DNA of 48,639 nt from Rhizophagus sp. LPA8_4_AMF (GCA_021464525.1 JADRCO010000142.1:1-48639); one strand, 5' to 3'; positions 1-13,088 are shown, counted from the stretch's first letter. Numbers and translations: made by a program. The notes: a model not told the origin generated them from the letters alone.

Positions 1-2
1 AA

Positions 3-2967
3 AAAGAGACTGATATTAATAAAAAAGGTCATATGAAATTTGGATCAAATTATGGAGTTTTTAAGAAATCAGATTATAACTTAGGTTTGAATGAAAGAAG
101 AATAAAATATGGGAAATTTTATGGCATTTTATGTGAAGAATGTAATAAAGAATTTAATCAATATCACCATTATTGCACTTATTGTTATGAAATAGAGACT
201 GATATTAATAAAAAAGGTCATATGAAATTTGGATCAGATTTTGAAATTTTTAAGACATCAGATTATAATTTAGATTTGAAAGAAAGAAAAGCAAAATATA
301 ATAAATATGATCACATTGTATGTGAGAAATGTAATAAAGAAATTAATAAACTCTGTTATTATTGTACAAATTGTTATGATAAAGAAATTGATGTTATTAA
401 AAAAAATCATATGAAATTTGGATCAGATTTTGAAATTTTTAAGACATCAGATTATAATTTAGATTTGAAAGAAAGAAAAGCAAAATATAATAAATATGAT
501 CACATTGTATGTGAGAAATGTAATAAAGAAATTAATAAACTCTGTTATTATTGTACAAATTGTTATGATAAAGAAATTGATGTTATTAAAAAAAATCATA
601 TGAAATTTGGATCAGATTTTGAAATTTTTAAGACATCAGATTATAATTTAGATTTGGAAGAAAGAAAAGCAAAATATAATAAATATGATCACATTGTATG
701 TGAGGAATGTAATGTTAAAATTGATAAATATGACTCTTATTGTATGTATTGTTATCGTAAAGAGACAGATTTTGATAAAAAATGTCATATGAAATATGGA
801 CCAAATTTCGTAATTTTCAATACATTTGATTATAACTTAAATTTGGAAGAAAGAAGGACAAAATATAAGAATTTTGTTAAAATTTTTTGTGAAAAGTGTA
901 ATCATGAAATCAATAGGCAATATTTTTATTGTAAATCTTGTTATGTTAGTGATCAGATGATAAATAATAAATGCAAAGTATGCTTCATAGGAAATAGTGA
1001 TAATTGTTGTTCATTTTATGAATTTCAACAATTTCTTGAAAATTTTAATAAATGGATTGGTGAAATTAATATTATTGTTAAAGAACAAAAAGGTGAAATT
1101 TCAGATTATGATTTATATGAAGATGATAGACGAGTAAAATACAAGGACTGTGATTACATTATATGTGAGAAGTGTAATAACAGATATCATTATAATTATT
1201 GTTATAAGTGTTTTGATAAAGAAGTAAGAGAATTAAAAACTAAATTACAAGATTTTGAAAATATTTACTCTAAAGTATTCAATAAAGAAATAAAAGAACT
1301 AAGAGAATTGAAAGAATTACAATCTATTTTAATAGATTACAAAAATATTTATTTTAAATTAGATGCTAATTTGGGAATATTTGAACAAATTATTAAAGAA
1401 TTTGAAAGTATAAAATATAATATAGAAGATAGAAAAATTCTTATAGAAAACATAAGATATAATGGAGTAAATAATTGTTGGCGTAAACTTCGTTCTTATT
1501 GTGATTGTTATGATATGGAAATAGAAATTAATGAAAAAAAGCGTATGGAATTTGGAAAATGTAAAGAATGTCTTAAGATACATGAGGATTTGGATGGTTG
1601 TTTATCCTGCAATCCTAAGCATTTTCAAAGAGATTTTGATAAGTGGACCAGTAGGAATGAAGTTATTAACAAGTTGATACAAGACAATCAACTTATAGTC
1701 AGAAAATACGGATTATTAGAGTGGATTCCACATAATAAATTTACAAATATTAAATACATTGCTGAAGGAGGTTTTGCAAAAGTATATTCAGCTATATGGA
1801 TAGATGGACAAATTAGAAGGTGGAGCCAATTGTCTAATAGTTGGAGAAGAGATGGACCAACAAAAATTGCTTTAAAATTATTGAATAATTCGAAAAATAT
1901 AAGTGAAGATTTTCTAAATGAGGTATGTAAAATAGAAATAAATTACTTTTTAATTTACAAAATTAACATTTAATTATATGTTTATAGATAAAATTTTTTA
2001 ATGAAGTTAGTGGTTATATGTGCATAATAAAATGTTTTGGAATTACTCAAGATCCTATTACTAACAATTATGCGTTAGTATTACAATATATGGAAAATGG
2101 TGATTTACGAAAATTTCTTAAACGAACTGCTAATATAATTACATGGGATCAAAGACTAAATAAAATATATGATATCTGTCTTGCACTTAATAATATTCAT
2201 GTTCACGGGTTAATTCATAAAGACCTTCATCCAGGAAATATTTTTATTGATCCTATATTTGCATATATTGGAGATTTTGGATTATGTATGCCAGCAAATG
2301 AAATTTTATCAAATTCCACCAAAAAGAATATTTATGGAGTAATGCCATATATGGCACCTGAAATATTACGTGGAAAATTACATACATTAGCATCTGATGT
2401 GTATTCATTAGGTGTGATCATAAATGAAATAATTACAGTAATTCCTCCATTCAATAATCAATCACATGATCATTTTCTCGCACTGGATATTTGTCAAGGT
2501 TTACGTCCAAATATTAGAGAAGAAACTCCAACTTCTTTAAAGGAATTAATAAAAAAATGTTGGGATGCAATTCCAGAAAACCGACCAACTTCTGGAGAAA
2601 TATTTCATACTTTATCCTATTGTTTAAACACATACAAGAGTATGCCATTAAAAAGACTATCATATAACTTTAACGAATCGACCAACATTACCAATTTATA
2701 TGAAATACATCCCCAGGCTATTTATACAAGTCGACTTTTCAATTATCAAAATTTACCAGAACCTATAAACTGCCTAAATCAACAAGAATTTATTTCTTCG
2801 AGATATATTAAGAGAATACGAACAGGTGCATTTTTTTATTATATATATATATTATACTCTTACCTTGTTAAAATTAAAGTTAAATAAAAAATTTACATAT
2901 TATAGGGCAAGCTAACACTCTTCATTCTGATGAATGTTCGGATTGTATTATTATGGATATTGATTGA
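3..2967 (+). CDS. K1: CxxC-repeat TKL-like protein kinase, 5' partial
   Basis: The gene is truncated by the window edge: bases 3-32 already read in frame (KETDINKKGH). Exons 3-1922, 1988-2825 and 2906-2967; introns are GTATGT...TATAG (65 nt) and GTGCAT...TATAG (80 nt). Joined exons stay in phase and end in ...CIIMDID. The N-terminal part holds six 63-residue modules, each with MKFG...SDYNL...ER..KY and CExC-x(10-12)-CxxC pairs that look like zinc-binding ribbons. A Lys/Glu-rich coiled coil (about nt 1220-1430) and a Cys-rich linker follow. The kinase domain has a weakened glycine loop (AEGGFAKVY), the beta-3 Lys in IALKLL, HKDLHPGN as catalytic loop, GDFGLC and APEIL. Asp and Asn of the catalytic loop are kept, but the usual Lys is His. 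Family known as a lineage expansion in Rhizophagus; substrate unknown. K2 at 20706-25110 is its inverted paralog. Confidence 0.9.
222..599 (+). repeat. Two identical 189-nt tandem coding units inside K1
   Basis: The units 222-410 and 411-599 read as identical at the nucleotide level, each encoding one 63-residue CxxC module. The next unit (from 600) is identical at its 5' end and then diverges. This is the signature of a very recent in-frame tandem duplication, and the unit length of exactly 63 codons keeps the frame. Confidence 0.9.
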
Positions 2968-3627
2968 ATTCAATTCGGTTTATTATGACAGTTACGGTGA
3001 GATTATGATAGTCTCAAATATTCAACTGCTTTATTAATATAGAATGAATATTCGAATATATAAAACACTTTTTTTATTATTTTTTTATTAATTGAAATAT
3101 ATTAAAATATCAACTTTTTATTATGCTAAATGCTTTCTGGTTCTGATTTTCCAGACTTTTCCCAAAGTATATTTAATATTATGTATTATATGTTTGTTTA
3201 TATACGGTATTTAATTAATAATGTGACTAATACTATATTTAAGTTTTTTTTAAAAAAAATGATAGCGGACAATATTACAAAATTCGGGTTTTAATTAATT
3301 TAGAAATCGATTTTAAATAGGTAAATTGCTTATTTTGTTACTTTTTAAATGACATAACGAATCACAACCCGCGCATAAAAACTTATGAATTATGACAAAA
3401 TATTGAAGGTCTTTGGGGCTATTAACATACATATTATTTAAAACAACACAATCTGAATTTTAAGAAAATAAAATAATTCAATGTCGCTCATATCGATTTA
3501 ATTTTAATCTAAATTTATTTTTATTACACGTTGATAACTTATGTGTTTAAAATTGCCATTTCGAATAAATAAATCTTTAATAAAGATAGAGAACATTTTA
3601 TTATACACATACAATCACTCACTCATA
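2968..3627. other. Intergenic, nothing identified
   Basis: AT-rich stretch downstream of K1. The first bases after the stop resemble the region after the K2 stop on the other strand, as expected for paralogs. No coding potential or repeat recognised. Confidence 0.5.
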
Positions 3628-4392
3628 ATTATGCATTAGTATTGCAATATATGAAACTAATGATTTTACACGAGTAAACAAATCGCTAATAACTTAGGAT
3701 CGAAGACTAATAGAATATATGATATATGCCCTTGCGCTTATTAATGGCATTCATAAATATGGATTAATTCATAAATACCTCCATCCGGGCAGTATTTTTA
3801 TTGGTTCTACATGCATTTGTACTGTATATATTGAAAATTTTGGATTTTGCATGTATGGGGGATGTCTAAAGCGGGTAGAATCACGTGATCTTAGTAAAAT
3901 ATTCGACACACTCCATTTTTATTAAGTATTCAGAAGACTTAGAACTCCTATTTGTCACGCAATTATTTGTCACATTCGTATTTCTTAATGCCGTAATTCC
4001 GGCCAAATCTGCCTCGCTTTAGCACCCCATATATGGTGTAGTTATTGTAAATGAAAATAATTACAGTAATTACCATTTAACAGCCATGTGACCATTTACT
4101 TGCGCTCGAAGGTTTACTGTTTACATCCCATTATTAGAGTGGAAATTCCAAATTCTTAAAATAATTGGAAATGCCGGGATGAAAAATCTGAAACCCATCC
4201 AATTTCTGAAGAAATTTTTTACACACTATCAAATAATCTTGTATGTCGTGTAATTTCAATGAAACGATAAAAATACATCTTCAAGCTAGTTACAAAATTC
4301 GAATTCAAATTTACCAGAACTTATAAATTGTCGAAATCAACAAAATTTATACAGTACCTTCAACACAATTTATAAATATTATACAACAAAAA
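3628..4392 (+). pseudogene. Decayed 3' half of a K1-type kinase
   Basis: Recognisable in broken frames: an ALVLQYM-like start near 3635, a catalytic-loop remnant IHKYGLIHKYLHPGSIFIG near 3750-3805 (intact K1 has HKDLHPGN), an activation segment remnant ENFGFCM near 3830, then the GVIINEIITVI region near 4033-4070 and the RPTSGEI region near 4195-4225. The tail near 4315-4392 matches the end of K1 exon 2 up to its donor site. Many stops, indels and loss of the catalytic Asp (D to Y) show it is dead. No N-terminal CxxC part is visible upstream, so the copy is 5'-truncated or its 5' part is beyond recognition. Confidence 0.8.
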
Positions 4393-7290
4393 GGTAAAAT
4401 TATTTAAAATATATTTCTATTATTTGTTGAGAGTAAATATTTTTTTTTATAACAATGGAAAATTTTATAAACTTCAGTGCAAAACACCAAATTTTAGGCA
4501 TGAAAAAAAACGTATGTTTTTATAAGCATATGAACTATTTTTTTGTATTAAACTATGACAATGACAAATTTCTAATATTCGTGTAATGATTTCTCATTTA
4601 TTGTCACCTGTTTTTTCATTCTGTCCCACCGACGTTACCTACTTGTTTTATAAAGACCCCTGCTTCCTTCCATTTGTCTTATCACGTATGTCTCGTAAGT
4701 TCACCTTTTAGATGATCTTAATTGTACACATTACTGTACGTTAATTCTTACTGTAATATTTACAAATTATTAATATTAATTTTACATAGAATTTTAATAA
4801 TTATATTATTGCAAATTGCTCGCTTTATAACTTTAAAATGATTTTTTAATAGCGAATTTTCAAAATGCCTACAAACTGCACATGTAAATGAAAATAACAA
4901 AAATTATAGATATTAAATTGCCAGCTTTGTTAAAATTTTGATATTGTTATAAAAGCACAGTTCATTGTATCTAATAGTTATATAATCATGGTCAAAATCA
5001 ATGAATGTGAAAAAGACGATAACAGTTCTTTTCTGTAGTTTTTACAGTATTTAGATGTCCTTTTATTAAATATACGAAATTTTAATAATCGCAAATGAAA
5101 TTAATGGGAAAGCAAATACTGTATAGAAAGAATAATACAATATATTATACACTTCAGAAAGACATCTGTTATATAAATTACTTTGTAATTTTTTATAAAA
5201 AAAAAAAGAATACTTTCACGTGCAGTTAGTTGGATGTAAACGGTTTAGGTCTAACTAAAATTGCTCAAGTATACATAAAATTAAAGAATAAGCTCTTTGT
5301 AGTCTATACGGTCGAAACTCCTTTTACAATCTAATAAAATTTAAGTTGTATAAAGCTTTCATTTAAGCTATTTCAATCAAAATATCAAACAATCAAATAT
5401 AACCTTTTTTTTAAGTTGTTACCATATTTTTTTAGTATCTCAATTTTTTTTTTCAAAATAATTTAAATTTACAATTTTATTTAAACCAAAATGGTTTTAT
5501 ACTTATCCATTGGACACGGAAGATCTAAAAGTTAACCTACGATTGTTTCAACGTAGTTTTGTTCAAGTTAAAAATAACGAATAAATTGATATTCATATTA
5601 GAAATTTATCACTGCGCCAAAATATTTTAAACTTATAAACAAATGTTTATTAATTACTTTCTTTGAATTTAAGAAATCAATAAAATAATAAATATTATTT
5701 ATGGAAGTTGTATGATTCTCATAATGATTAATGCACTAATCAAAACATTTAATCATTATTTGATGCGAAAATAAACAAATAAATAAACCGGAACTTTGGA
5801 ACATGCTTCAATTGCTTCATCTAACGTAAATTATTCTTATACTATATAATAATTGTATTCGTATAATCGTATTAGATATACTGTATATATATATTTTTTT
5901 TTAACTGAAAATTCCTTAGGTTCATTAAGAATTTTTACCACAAATAACTTGAAGTAATCATTCAATGGTTCGAAATTTGTAATGTTGAATCTGTTACCTC
6001 GATTTCAGAAAGGTTGTTACAAGAAATTCTATAAAATATATAATCCGTAATATACTAATATACTGTCATTTTACACATACGAATCATACAGATGATTATC
6101 AATAGTAAGTACTTCAGTATCTGTAAGCAAATTTCTCGTCTTATTAACTATTCGATAATTAATGACACAAACTTCTAGTACCAAGTTAATTGTGCTTTTG
6201 TCTCCTGATAATAAACAAATTTCCCGTATCATTAACTATTGAATAATTATTACTGTATATTCTTAAACACTGGACATTTCTTTGATTTAACTGCATGAAA
6301 TCAGAATAATCAATTCTAGCGTACACACATGCAATATACTTGTATACATATTCATCGTTGAAAATTAGTAGTTTAAATTATGAACGAAATTTTATTTTTT
6401 GTTTATATTTTTAATTTGTTTTTCTTCGAGCAAGTAATAAATGAATGTAATAAAAATGATAGAGTAACGAGCAATGAACATTTAAAGGGAAGAATTAACC
6501 GGTCCCTATAATCGTCTTGGAAAGTTCTCTGAATGATAAATTTCAAGCACTCCCCGATCTTGATTAATGTATTGCTCTTTGAATCTTCTATTCATATAAG
6601 AGAAATAGTTCTCACCTCAAGATCATGAATTTTAAGAAGTAACCATACTACGAATTCGAGTAATAAAAAGACATGAAATATTTATTCTACCTGAACGGAA
6701 AAAAAGATGATTAGAATATGTGCACAAAAAAAAAGAATATGTGTACTTCCATTAATAGTGTGATTAGAATCATTAGTTTGATTTTATTGATTTGAAAGTT
6801 TAATTATTTTTATTTTTTTCTGTAATACGAAAAATACGAAAACAAATCACATAATTCACTCACTATTCACTCCTTTATACGTACGCTTACGCACGCTTAT
6901 AAAATACTTAACATAGTGTAATTGCTTTGAAATATAGGCCCGTAAACCATTCATAATAATCGTAATTCATCATACCTAATAATTGGAATTTCTTTGTACT
7001 AGTTTACTCTTTTATTTCATATATTTGAATCATATTCTTGTTTGAGAGATGTATCAAGTCACGCGGTTACAAAATTATTAACAAAAATAAATCAACCATT
7101 GAGTGATTTGTTCATTATAATATAAACGTTAAAAATATTTTCACTAATGAAAATCGTTTTTTTTAAATCTAAAAAAAAGAACTTTTTATTTCTCGTATTT
7201 AAAAAAAACAAAAATTATTCAAAATCTAAATTATTATAATCCATCAAAAAATATAAGTAATAATAACAATCACATTATAAAAACATTTCT
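4393..7290. other. 2.9-kb intergenic stretch, nothing identified
   Basis: AT-rich with frequent stops in all frames. I see no gene, tRNA, terminal inverted repeat or satellite here. The right end is the presumed 3' flank of ALG8. Confidence 0.5.
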
Positions 7291-9628
7291 TTAAGAATTA
7301 TCATCTTGATTTTCTTCATCTTTTCCTAAAAAATAAATTACGCTTAATCTAATCCAAGAATATATTACACCAAAAGCACAATATACAGATGTTGATAATA
7401 AAGGTAAGAAAGGGTATTTTCCATCTTTGTAAATAATTTGATGTACTATTCCCGTAAAAAATTGTAATATAATAAATCCATACATATATGTATTTTCTAT
7501 TATATTAATTAAATATGATAATTTTGATTCATTACTTTGAGAAGATTTCATAATTCTGTTTCTAAAATTAAATTATAGAAAGGACGAAATATACATACGA
7601 CTTATTAATATTAGTATTCTAAAAAAAAATAAAAAAAGATCTTTAAAATGAAATATAATTAATTACCTTTTATAATTTAAATTAGATAATATTCCAATAA
7701 AAGTTATAATGAACCATAATAAACAAATCACTATTTTGATGGTAGATACTAAATAAAAAAAAGTATATATATTTTTATTTAGATGAATTATTCAAAATAA
7801 TATGAAAAGTATAAATAAAATAAATACTTAACCTGTTAATTTGAATAAAAGCGGAAATAAAGAATATAATCCAGATACTGCAAGTATCATATAAGAACGG
7901 AAAAGTGCAATATTATCTGCTGATATCAAACTGAAATATATATATATATATTACTAAATATGTTAAATTGCCAAACAGAAACAATGAAAATATAATTTTA
8001 CCTGAAAGGAATCATAACTAATAAGATTGCTTTTTCGTGAACATGCCATCCAAATAGAAAAGAAGAATATCCGTTCAATATTAATGATACGAGAAAATTT
8101 TTGTAACTTGGATGCTTCCACAATTTAACAAGAGATGCCTGTTTAAAAAAAAAATTGATCCATCAGATTTTAAATTTTACCGAGATTCAAGACTTACAAA
8201 ATTTTCTTACCATTTGAAATATCAAAGTAAGAATGAATGTGTGATTCGCTTTAACTTGTGGTAATAACGCGAAATTAATATCCCCAACTAATCCTCTTGT
8301 AATTGAACCAATTGCCGATTCATTTAACGTCCATCCAAGACGTTTTGCAACTATATAATGAGAATCAGAAAATTAAATATTCATTACGTAAGCGTATAAT
8401 ATTATAGAAATAATGTATTTACAAACGATCAGTACTCGATCCATCGCGGAATACAAAGCCCAAAAATTCGGTGCCCAGTACGCATGACAAAGTCCCCTTT
8501 TAAAAGGAAATAAACGAGAAAGAACTTGGCCCAATTGTCCCATAATAATAAAAGGTCCAAATGAAAGTAAAAATATTATAATGACAGAAACACCAAGGAA
8601 AAAAAAATTTCTTAACGAAAACGTTTTGGTGCCTAAAGAATGAATGAAACGAATCAATTCATTTTCGATGATTAAACAATATGATGATGATCTCAGTAAA
8701 GTTAAAAGAAAAGAATAAAATTAAAATAATTTATTGTATAAATACCTTGTATTGAGGTTTCTTGAAAACAATAATGTCTCAATAGATATACGAAATACGC
8801 AGGGGCAAGGTAAAGAAAAATGTGTTTAAAATTAAGCAAAACAGCAAACATTATTCCACACATAAGATCATTTTCCTTAAATATGAAGATATGAAAAGAT
8901 CAGAATAAATATAAAAGAAAAAAATCTCACATTGATCTCAAATCACAATGATTTTTTTAAATTTAATATAATTTTCACCTCTTTTGCATATGCCAACGAG
9001 AGCAAAAATATACCATAAAGAAATCCATTATATTGAAAATGAATATGTAATTGACATCAACCCATCAACAAGAATTAAAAATAATAAATAAATAAAATAA
9101 AATCAATAAATCATCAAGCTTGTGAAAATCAAAACAAAAGGATATGATCAACAATCAAGATTCCAGGATTCAGAAAAATCGATGCAGCTAATATATTTAA
9201 CAAATTTTTATTTTTCATATTATTTGTTGTCAAATATCTATTTATAAATTTTCGTTAAATTGAAAATACATAGTTTTATTATTAAATTCACGTATAAAAA
9301 AAAAATTTAAGACTTACTTTTTCAATGCATACAATAATACTAATTCGCTTATAATTACTGTCGCACGTTGGAAATAAATTGTTGCATCACTTGTGTAATT
9401 TAAATTATCTACTCTAAGCATTTCTTTGTCGGCTAATGGTGCGAATTGTGATAAGATCCATTCGAACCACGCAAAAAATGGAGGATAATCTAATGTCCAT
9501 TCACTCCTATCTTCATAATACCATTTCGATATTGGTAAGCTATGTGTAATAGCAAGCCAATTCCGATGAACTTCAAAATCTGTTGAACGACTTGTAAAAG
9601 AAGATAAACAAATTAAAGTGAAAATCAT
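7291..9628 (-). CDS. ALG8: ALG8, dolichyl-P-Glc : Glc1Man9GlcNAc2-PP-dolichol alpha-1,3-glucosyltransferase
   Basis: Polytopic ER enzyme of the ALG6/ALG8 family (GT57). It adds the second glucose to the lipid-linked N-glycan precursor in the ER lumen, using dolichyl-phosphate glucose. Exons on the minus strand: 9318-9628, 9146-9237, 8979-9046, 8746-8875, 8423-8632, 8211-8350, 8002-8138, 7833-7930, 7667-7748, 7291-7561. They join in phase to 512 residues, close to the usual length. Diagnostic motifs: [11 protein letters not shown] (about 15-25) and [13 protein letters not shown] (about 44-56), the ALG8 rather than ALG6 form; [10 protein letters not shown] (133-142); [20 protein letters not shown] (about 239-258); GWHVHEKA (347-354). 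The start Met precedes a short hydrophobic segment and the first luminal loop, as in the family. All introns are GT-AG except 9047-9145, which is AT-AC and splits codon 135. Confidence 0.95.
9047..9145 (-). other. AT-AC (U12-type) spliceosomal intron in ALG8
   Basis: On the minus strand the intron begins ATATCCTTTT, the classical minor-spliceosome 5' splice site, and ends CAATTAC. Removing exactly 9047-9145 joins GATC to ATATTC and restores the conserved ALG8 peptide [10 protein letters not shown] in frame. No GT-AG pair in the region does this. Two TTGAT (TTRAY) candidates for the U12 branch site lie near the 3' end; the adenosine of the nearer one is about 10 nt from the splice site. Length is 99 nt. 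Confidence 0.88.
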
Positions 9629-10289
9629 AAAAGTTCACAATTTAATTTTAATTTAGCTTACTATGTAGGAAATAATAATAACTTAACAAATGTACTAAAA
9701 ATTATCAAATCTTTTAACATAGTTATAATCAAGAAATAGGCGTAAAGTTATTTTCTGATCATTACTGTCAAGTGCAACACTTAAATTGATATACATGCAT
9801 TTAGCTATCTAAATTTGGAATCAATATAAACTTTTTTAGGACATAAAAATTAATTAGATTTCACAGACCAAATTAACGTATTTATTTGAATCATCTAATG
9901 TAACAAAATAAAATTTGACACACCATTTAATTTAATATAATGTACATTATACTTCGATTTATTTTGCAGAGTGCCAAATTAACTTTTTTTTACAAAAAAA
10001 AAAAAATCTGTTCCAAATAAGCATATTAACTAGCGTACTAAGACTAACCTAACCTAAACTCCGCCAAATCAAACATCGAAACATTTTATGCATTATCCAT
10101 ACTTTAAAACCAATATAATTAAACGGATCTAAATACAACTATAAGCAAATTCGGTACTCAATATTAATACTTAATTATTAACATATAATAAAAGTTCAAT
10201 TAAATTAAATTGTCTAAAAATGAATATTAAAGAAAAATTAACGATAATAATTATTTAAATTATTTTTTACCTTACTGAAATAATCAAAT
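9629..10289. other. Spacer between ALG8 5' end and acyltransferase 3' end
   Basis: About 660 bp, AT-rich, holding the ALG8 promoter and the 3' end of the upstream minus-strand gene. No distinct element recognised. Confidence 0.5.
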
Positions 10290-13088
10290 TTAGTTTTTTA
10301 GGCTATTTTCATCCTCTTTATCTCCATGATATCCGGAATCCTCTTCGGAATCCTTACTTTTGATCTTTGTAGTTCTATTTAGTTCTGAGAAAGGTGCAGT
10401 TCTAGATAACCATGTTAGTGCTTCAACTCGATGATGTTCTCCTGAAGGTGCTCTACTTCTAGGCCTTGAACTTGATCCACTAGCCCATGAACTTGTTCTA
10501 CTACGTCCTGACGTGCTTCCATTATTTTTCTCTAAAAAGTAAATTGCATCATCAAATTCTGATGTTTCTCCTTGACGTTCCCAATTAAACACTCTATCAT
10601 CTAGCCAGTCTATTGGTGATTGGAATAAACTCTTAGAATATGTAGGTATTGCGGTACGTTCTACTGTCTGAGCTATTCTTTCAGCATCAAAATCGTGATA
10701 AATTTGTGGTGCCAATTCATTAATAAGATTAGTAATATCGGTTGACAGTTGTTCACGAACTGTACGTAAATTTTTAATAGGAGATTTGGCCCATGGAAGT
10801 AATGACAGGAAAAGTGGACGAATTGATCTAAGTATAATATCAACAAATATTATTTCCTTTTGTTTAAAAGTACCATTAGGTACATTATATATAAAATTAT
10901 TACCAATCTTACTTGTAAATATCAATTCCGCTCTCATACAATCTAATCGTTACATAACTTCCCGTAACTAAAGTGCAAAAAGTCGATATAGGAGCAAAAA
11001 CTTTCCACTTTAATATCCATTTATATTTAAATGAAATGAGTACTACAATGAATGTATATAAGCCATAAAGGGATGGTGTAACAACAAGAGCAACTAGTAA
11101 TTTCCACGTCGCAAGCACATCACGTCCGGCCACTTTGACTGACGATCCACGAACAGCTTCTGTTCGATTATAAAAATATAATTAGTATATAAAATAAATA
11201 ATTCAAATTTAATTTATTAACATAAAAAAAAACCTTTGGCTTTTTTTGCGCTAATTTTACGGGCAATTATTACGAGTGGTAGGTTTAGAATAAACCTAAA
11301 TAAATATAAACATTAATATAATAAAATAAACTGTTACATGAAATTTAGATAAAATTTCATTTACCCTGGCAAACCTAAAATACCCCATGTTACTAATAGC
11401 ATCACTCGATAAAACAATAATCCGGCAGCTCTAGTACCTCCCATAGATAACTTGTTAACTTGATGATCCTTTAATCCATGATATTTTAATAGCCTATTAT
11501 ATTCCATAACCCTTTCTCGCATTTCCTGAACTCTCAGGTCATCCTTAAAATGCTCATATCCGGCCACAAATCGCCGATTTAATTCAACAATTTGAGAAAT
11601 CGGAAGCCTCCTATGAGCTGGCTTATATAATCGACGTCCAGCTTGTATGAACTAAATTAAATATGAATAAAAAATTACGCTTTGAAGTATATAGCAGAAA
11701 GTTGAAAATAATTAACCAACCATTAGTGTCTCGTAATCTGGAGTATTAACAGTCACAGCTTTTAAACAGTTGTAAATAATTTCCAATAGTTTAGAACAAG
11801 CTTCTCTTTTTGATGAGCCACCTTCCTTAAATTTTTCTACTAAATCAGGTGTAATAGAAATTGGTGTTCCAAATTCTATAACAGCACGTGATCTAAAATG
11901 ATGGGCATGAAAATAATTCAACCCTATAAAAAAAAAAAATGACTTAGATATAGCCTACTTTAAAGATTACAAAACAGAAGAGTCTCTATAATAATAAATT
12001 ACCACACGGCACTATTTTGACATTCAGATCAGGATTCATTGCAATAGCTCCTAAAGCCATTATTGTGACGCCAGCTAAATAAAAAAAAAAAATTTTATTA
12101 TAAATATTTTTAATACAAAAAATTAGAAACCCATCTTTGGACAATACCTTTAAGGGGTAAGATTTCTGTGCGGTCATGACTGCCACCCTCCGGGAATATT
12201 CCAATGCAATGACCAGCTTTCAAAGTATCAAAAACAATTCTATACACTTGACTCTGATCAATATGCGGTATACACTTATAAGATGTTCCTTCTGGGTCTG
12301 TAAGCATATCTAAAGCATTTGAATCTTTGAATTCTTTTTTTATAATCAATTCGGTGTCAGAAATTATCTCTTTCACTTCAGATGAACCATAATCCATAGG
12401 AAGGGCGATTTGTGAACCAATTGTCAACTGCTGTGTAAACGCAGTTTCGATGCCAGTGATTCGGGTTGGATCAGTTTTGCGATTGAGAAGTTGGATTCGT
12501 CCTATTCCAGGTTTAGCTAAATCTTGAGGTCTTGTGACTGGAACTAGAAATATATAATATTTAATTAGGTTCATTACAAAAATGTTTTTTTCAAACTCTA
12601 ACTCACTTGCATGAACAGCGCGAGCCATTCTTCCTATGTATCGACGGTGCATCGATTTTTCTGCAATCAAGAATGAAACGCGCCGTTGGCAATGCCTCAT
12701 CAAAATTAATGGATCAACAAACTAATAATAAATAATTAAAGTTAATATGGACAAAATAGGATATTCGATAGGTAGTTAAAAGAATCGATCCAACAGATAT
12801 AACATTTCTTCCCAACTACGCATTCCGTACGAACCCACCCACGTACTATTATTTTTATTAAGAACTTCTTTGGTGAGTGATTTGAATCCTTTACGTTCTA
12901 ATGTAGTTGAAAAGATTATATCAAATTCGATTTTATGCTTTTACCTGATTCACGTGAGGCGCGGCAACAAATATTACTGGTCCCTCCTTTGGTATTTTAT
13001 GTGATCCGCGAGGTCTTATTTCACGGAAGAAAATGTCTAACACTACGTTAAAGAAACTGACAGCGATATCATAACTTTGAAGAGGCAT
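10290..13088 (-). CDS. SCT1: Glycerol-3-phosphate O-acyltransferase, Sct1/Gpt2 type
   Basis: Fungal LPLAT-family membrane acyltransferase for the first step of glycerolipid synthesis (glycerol-3-phosphate to lysophosphatidate, also able to use dihydroxyacetone phosphate), ER and lipid droplet. Minus-strand exons: 12945-13088, 12607-12721, 12148-12543, 12003-12074, 11721-11923, 11365-11651, 11234-11295, 10913-11159, 10290-10827, all in phase, 687 residues (yeast Sct1/Gpt2 about 740-760). Motif I is APHVNQFVDP (about 43-52), motif III FPEGGSHDRTEILPLKG (203-219), motif IV IVPCGLNYFHAHHF (239-252). Hydrophobic segments lie at about 385-425 and 435-500. The C-terminal tail is Ser/Arg-rich with possible phosphorylation sites, as expected for this family. 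The symbol is by family; SCT1 and GPT2 cannot be told apart here. Shares a divergent promoter with the peptidase gene. Confidence 0.93.

Noticed and set aside
1359-1583. Minus-strand 74-codon frame in K1, with a counterpart at 22069-22293 opposite K2
   Set aside because: Conservation is explained by the paralogous kinase coding strand; both are antisense shadows.
9100-9145. Possible GT-AG intron in ALG8 using GTTTTG near 9137
   Set aside because: No matching AG acceptor restores [10 protein letters not shown] in frame; the AT-AC boundaries do so exactly.
10040-10065. AACCTAACCTAAAC, telomere-like
   Set aside because: Only two to three imperfect copies; not an interstitial telomere array.
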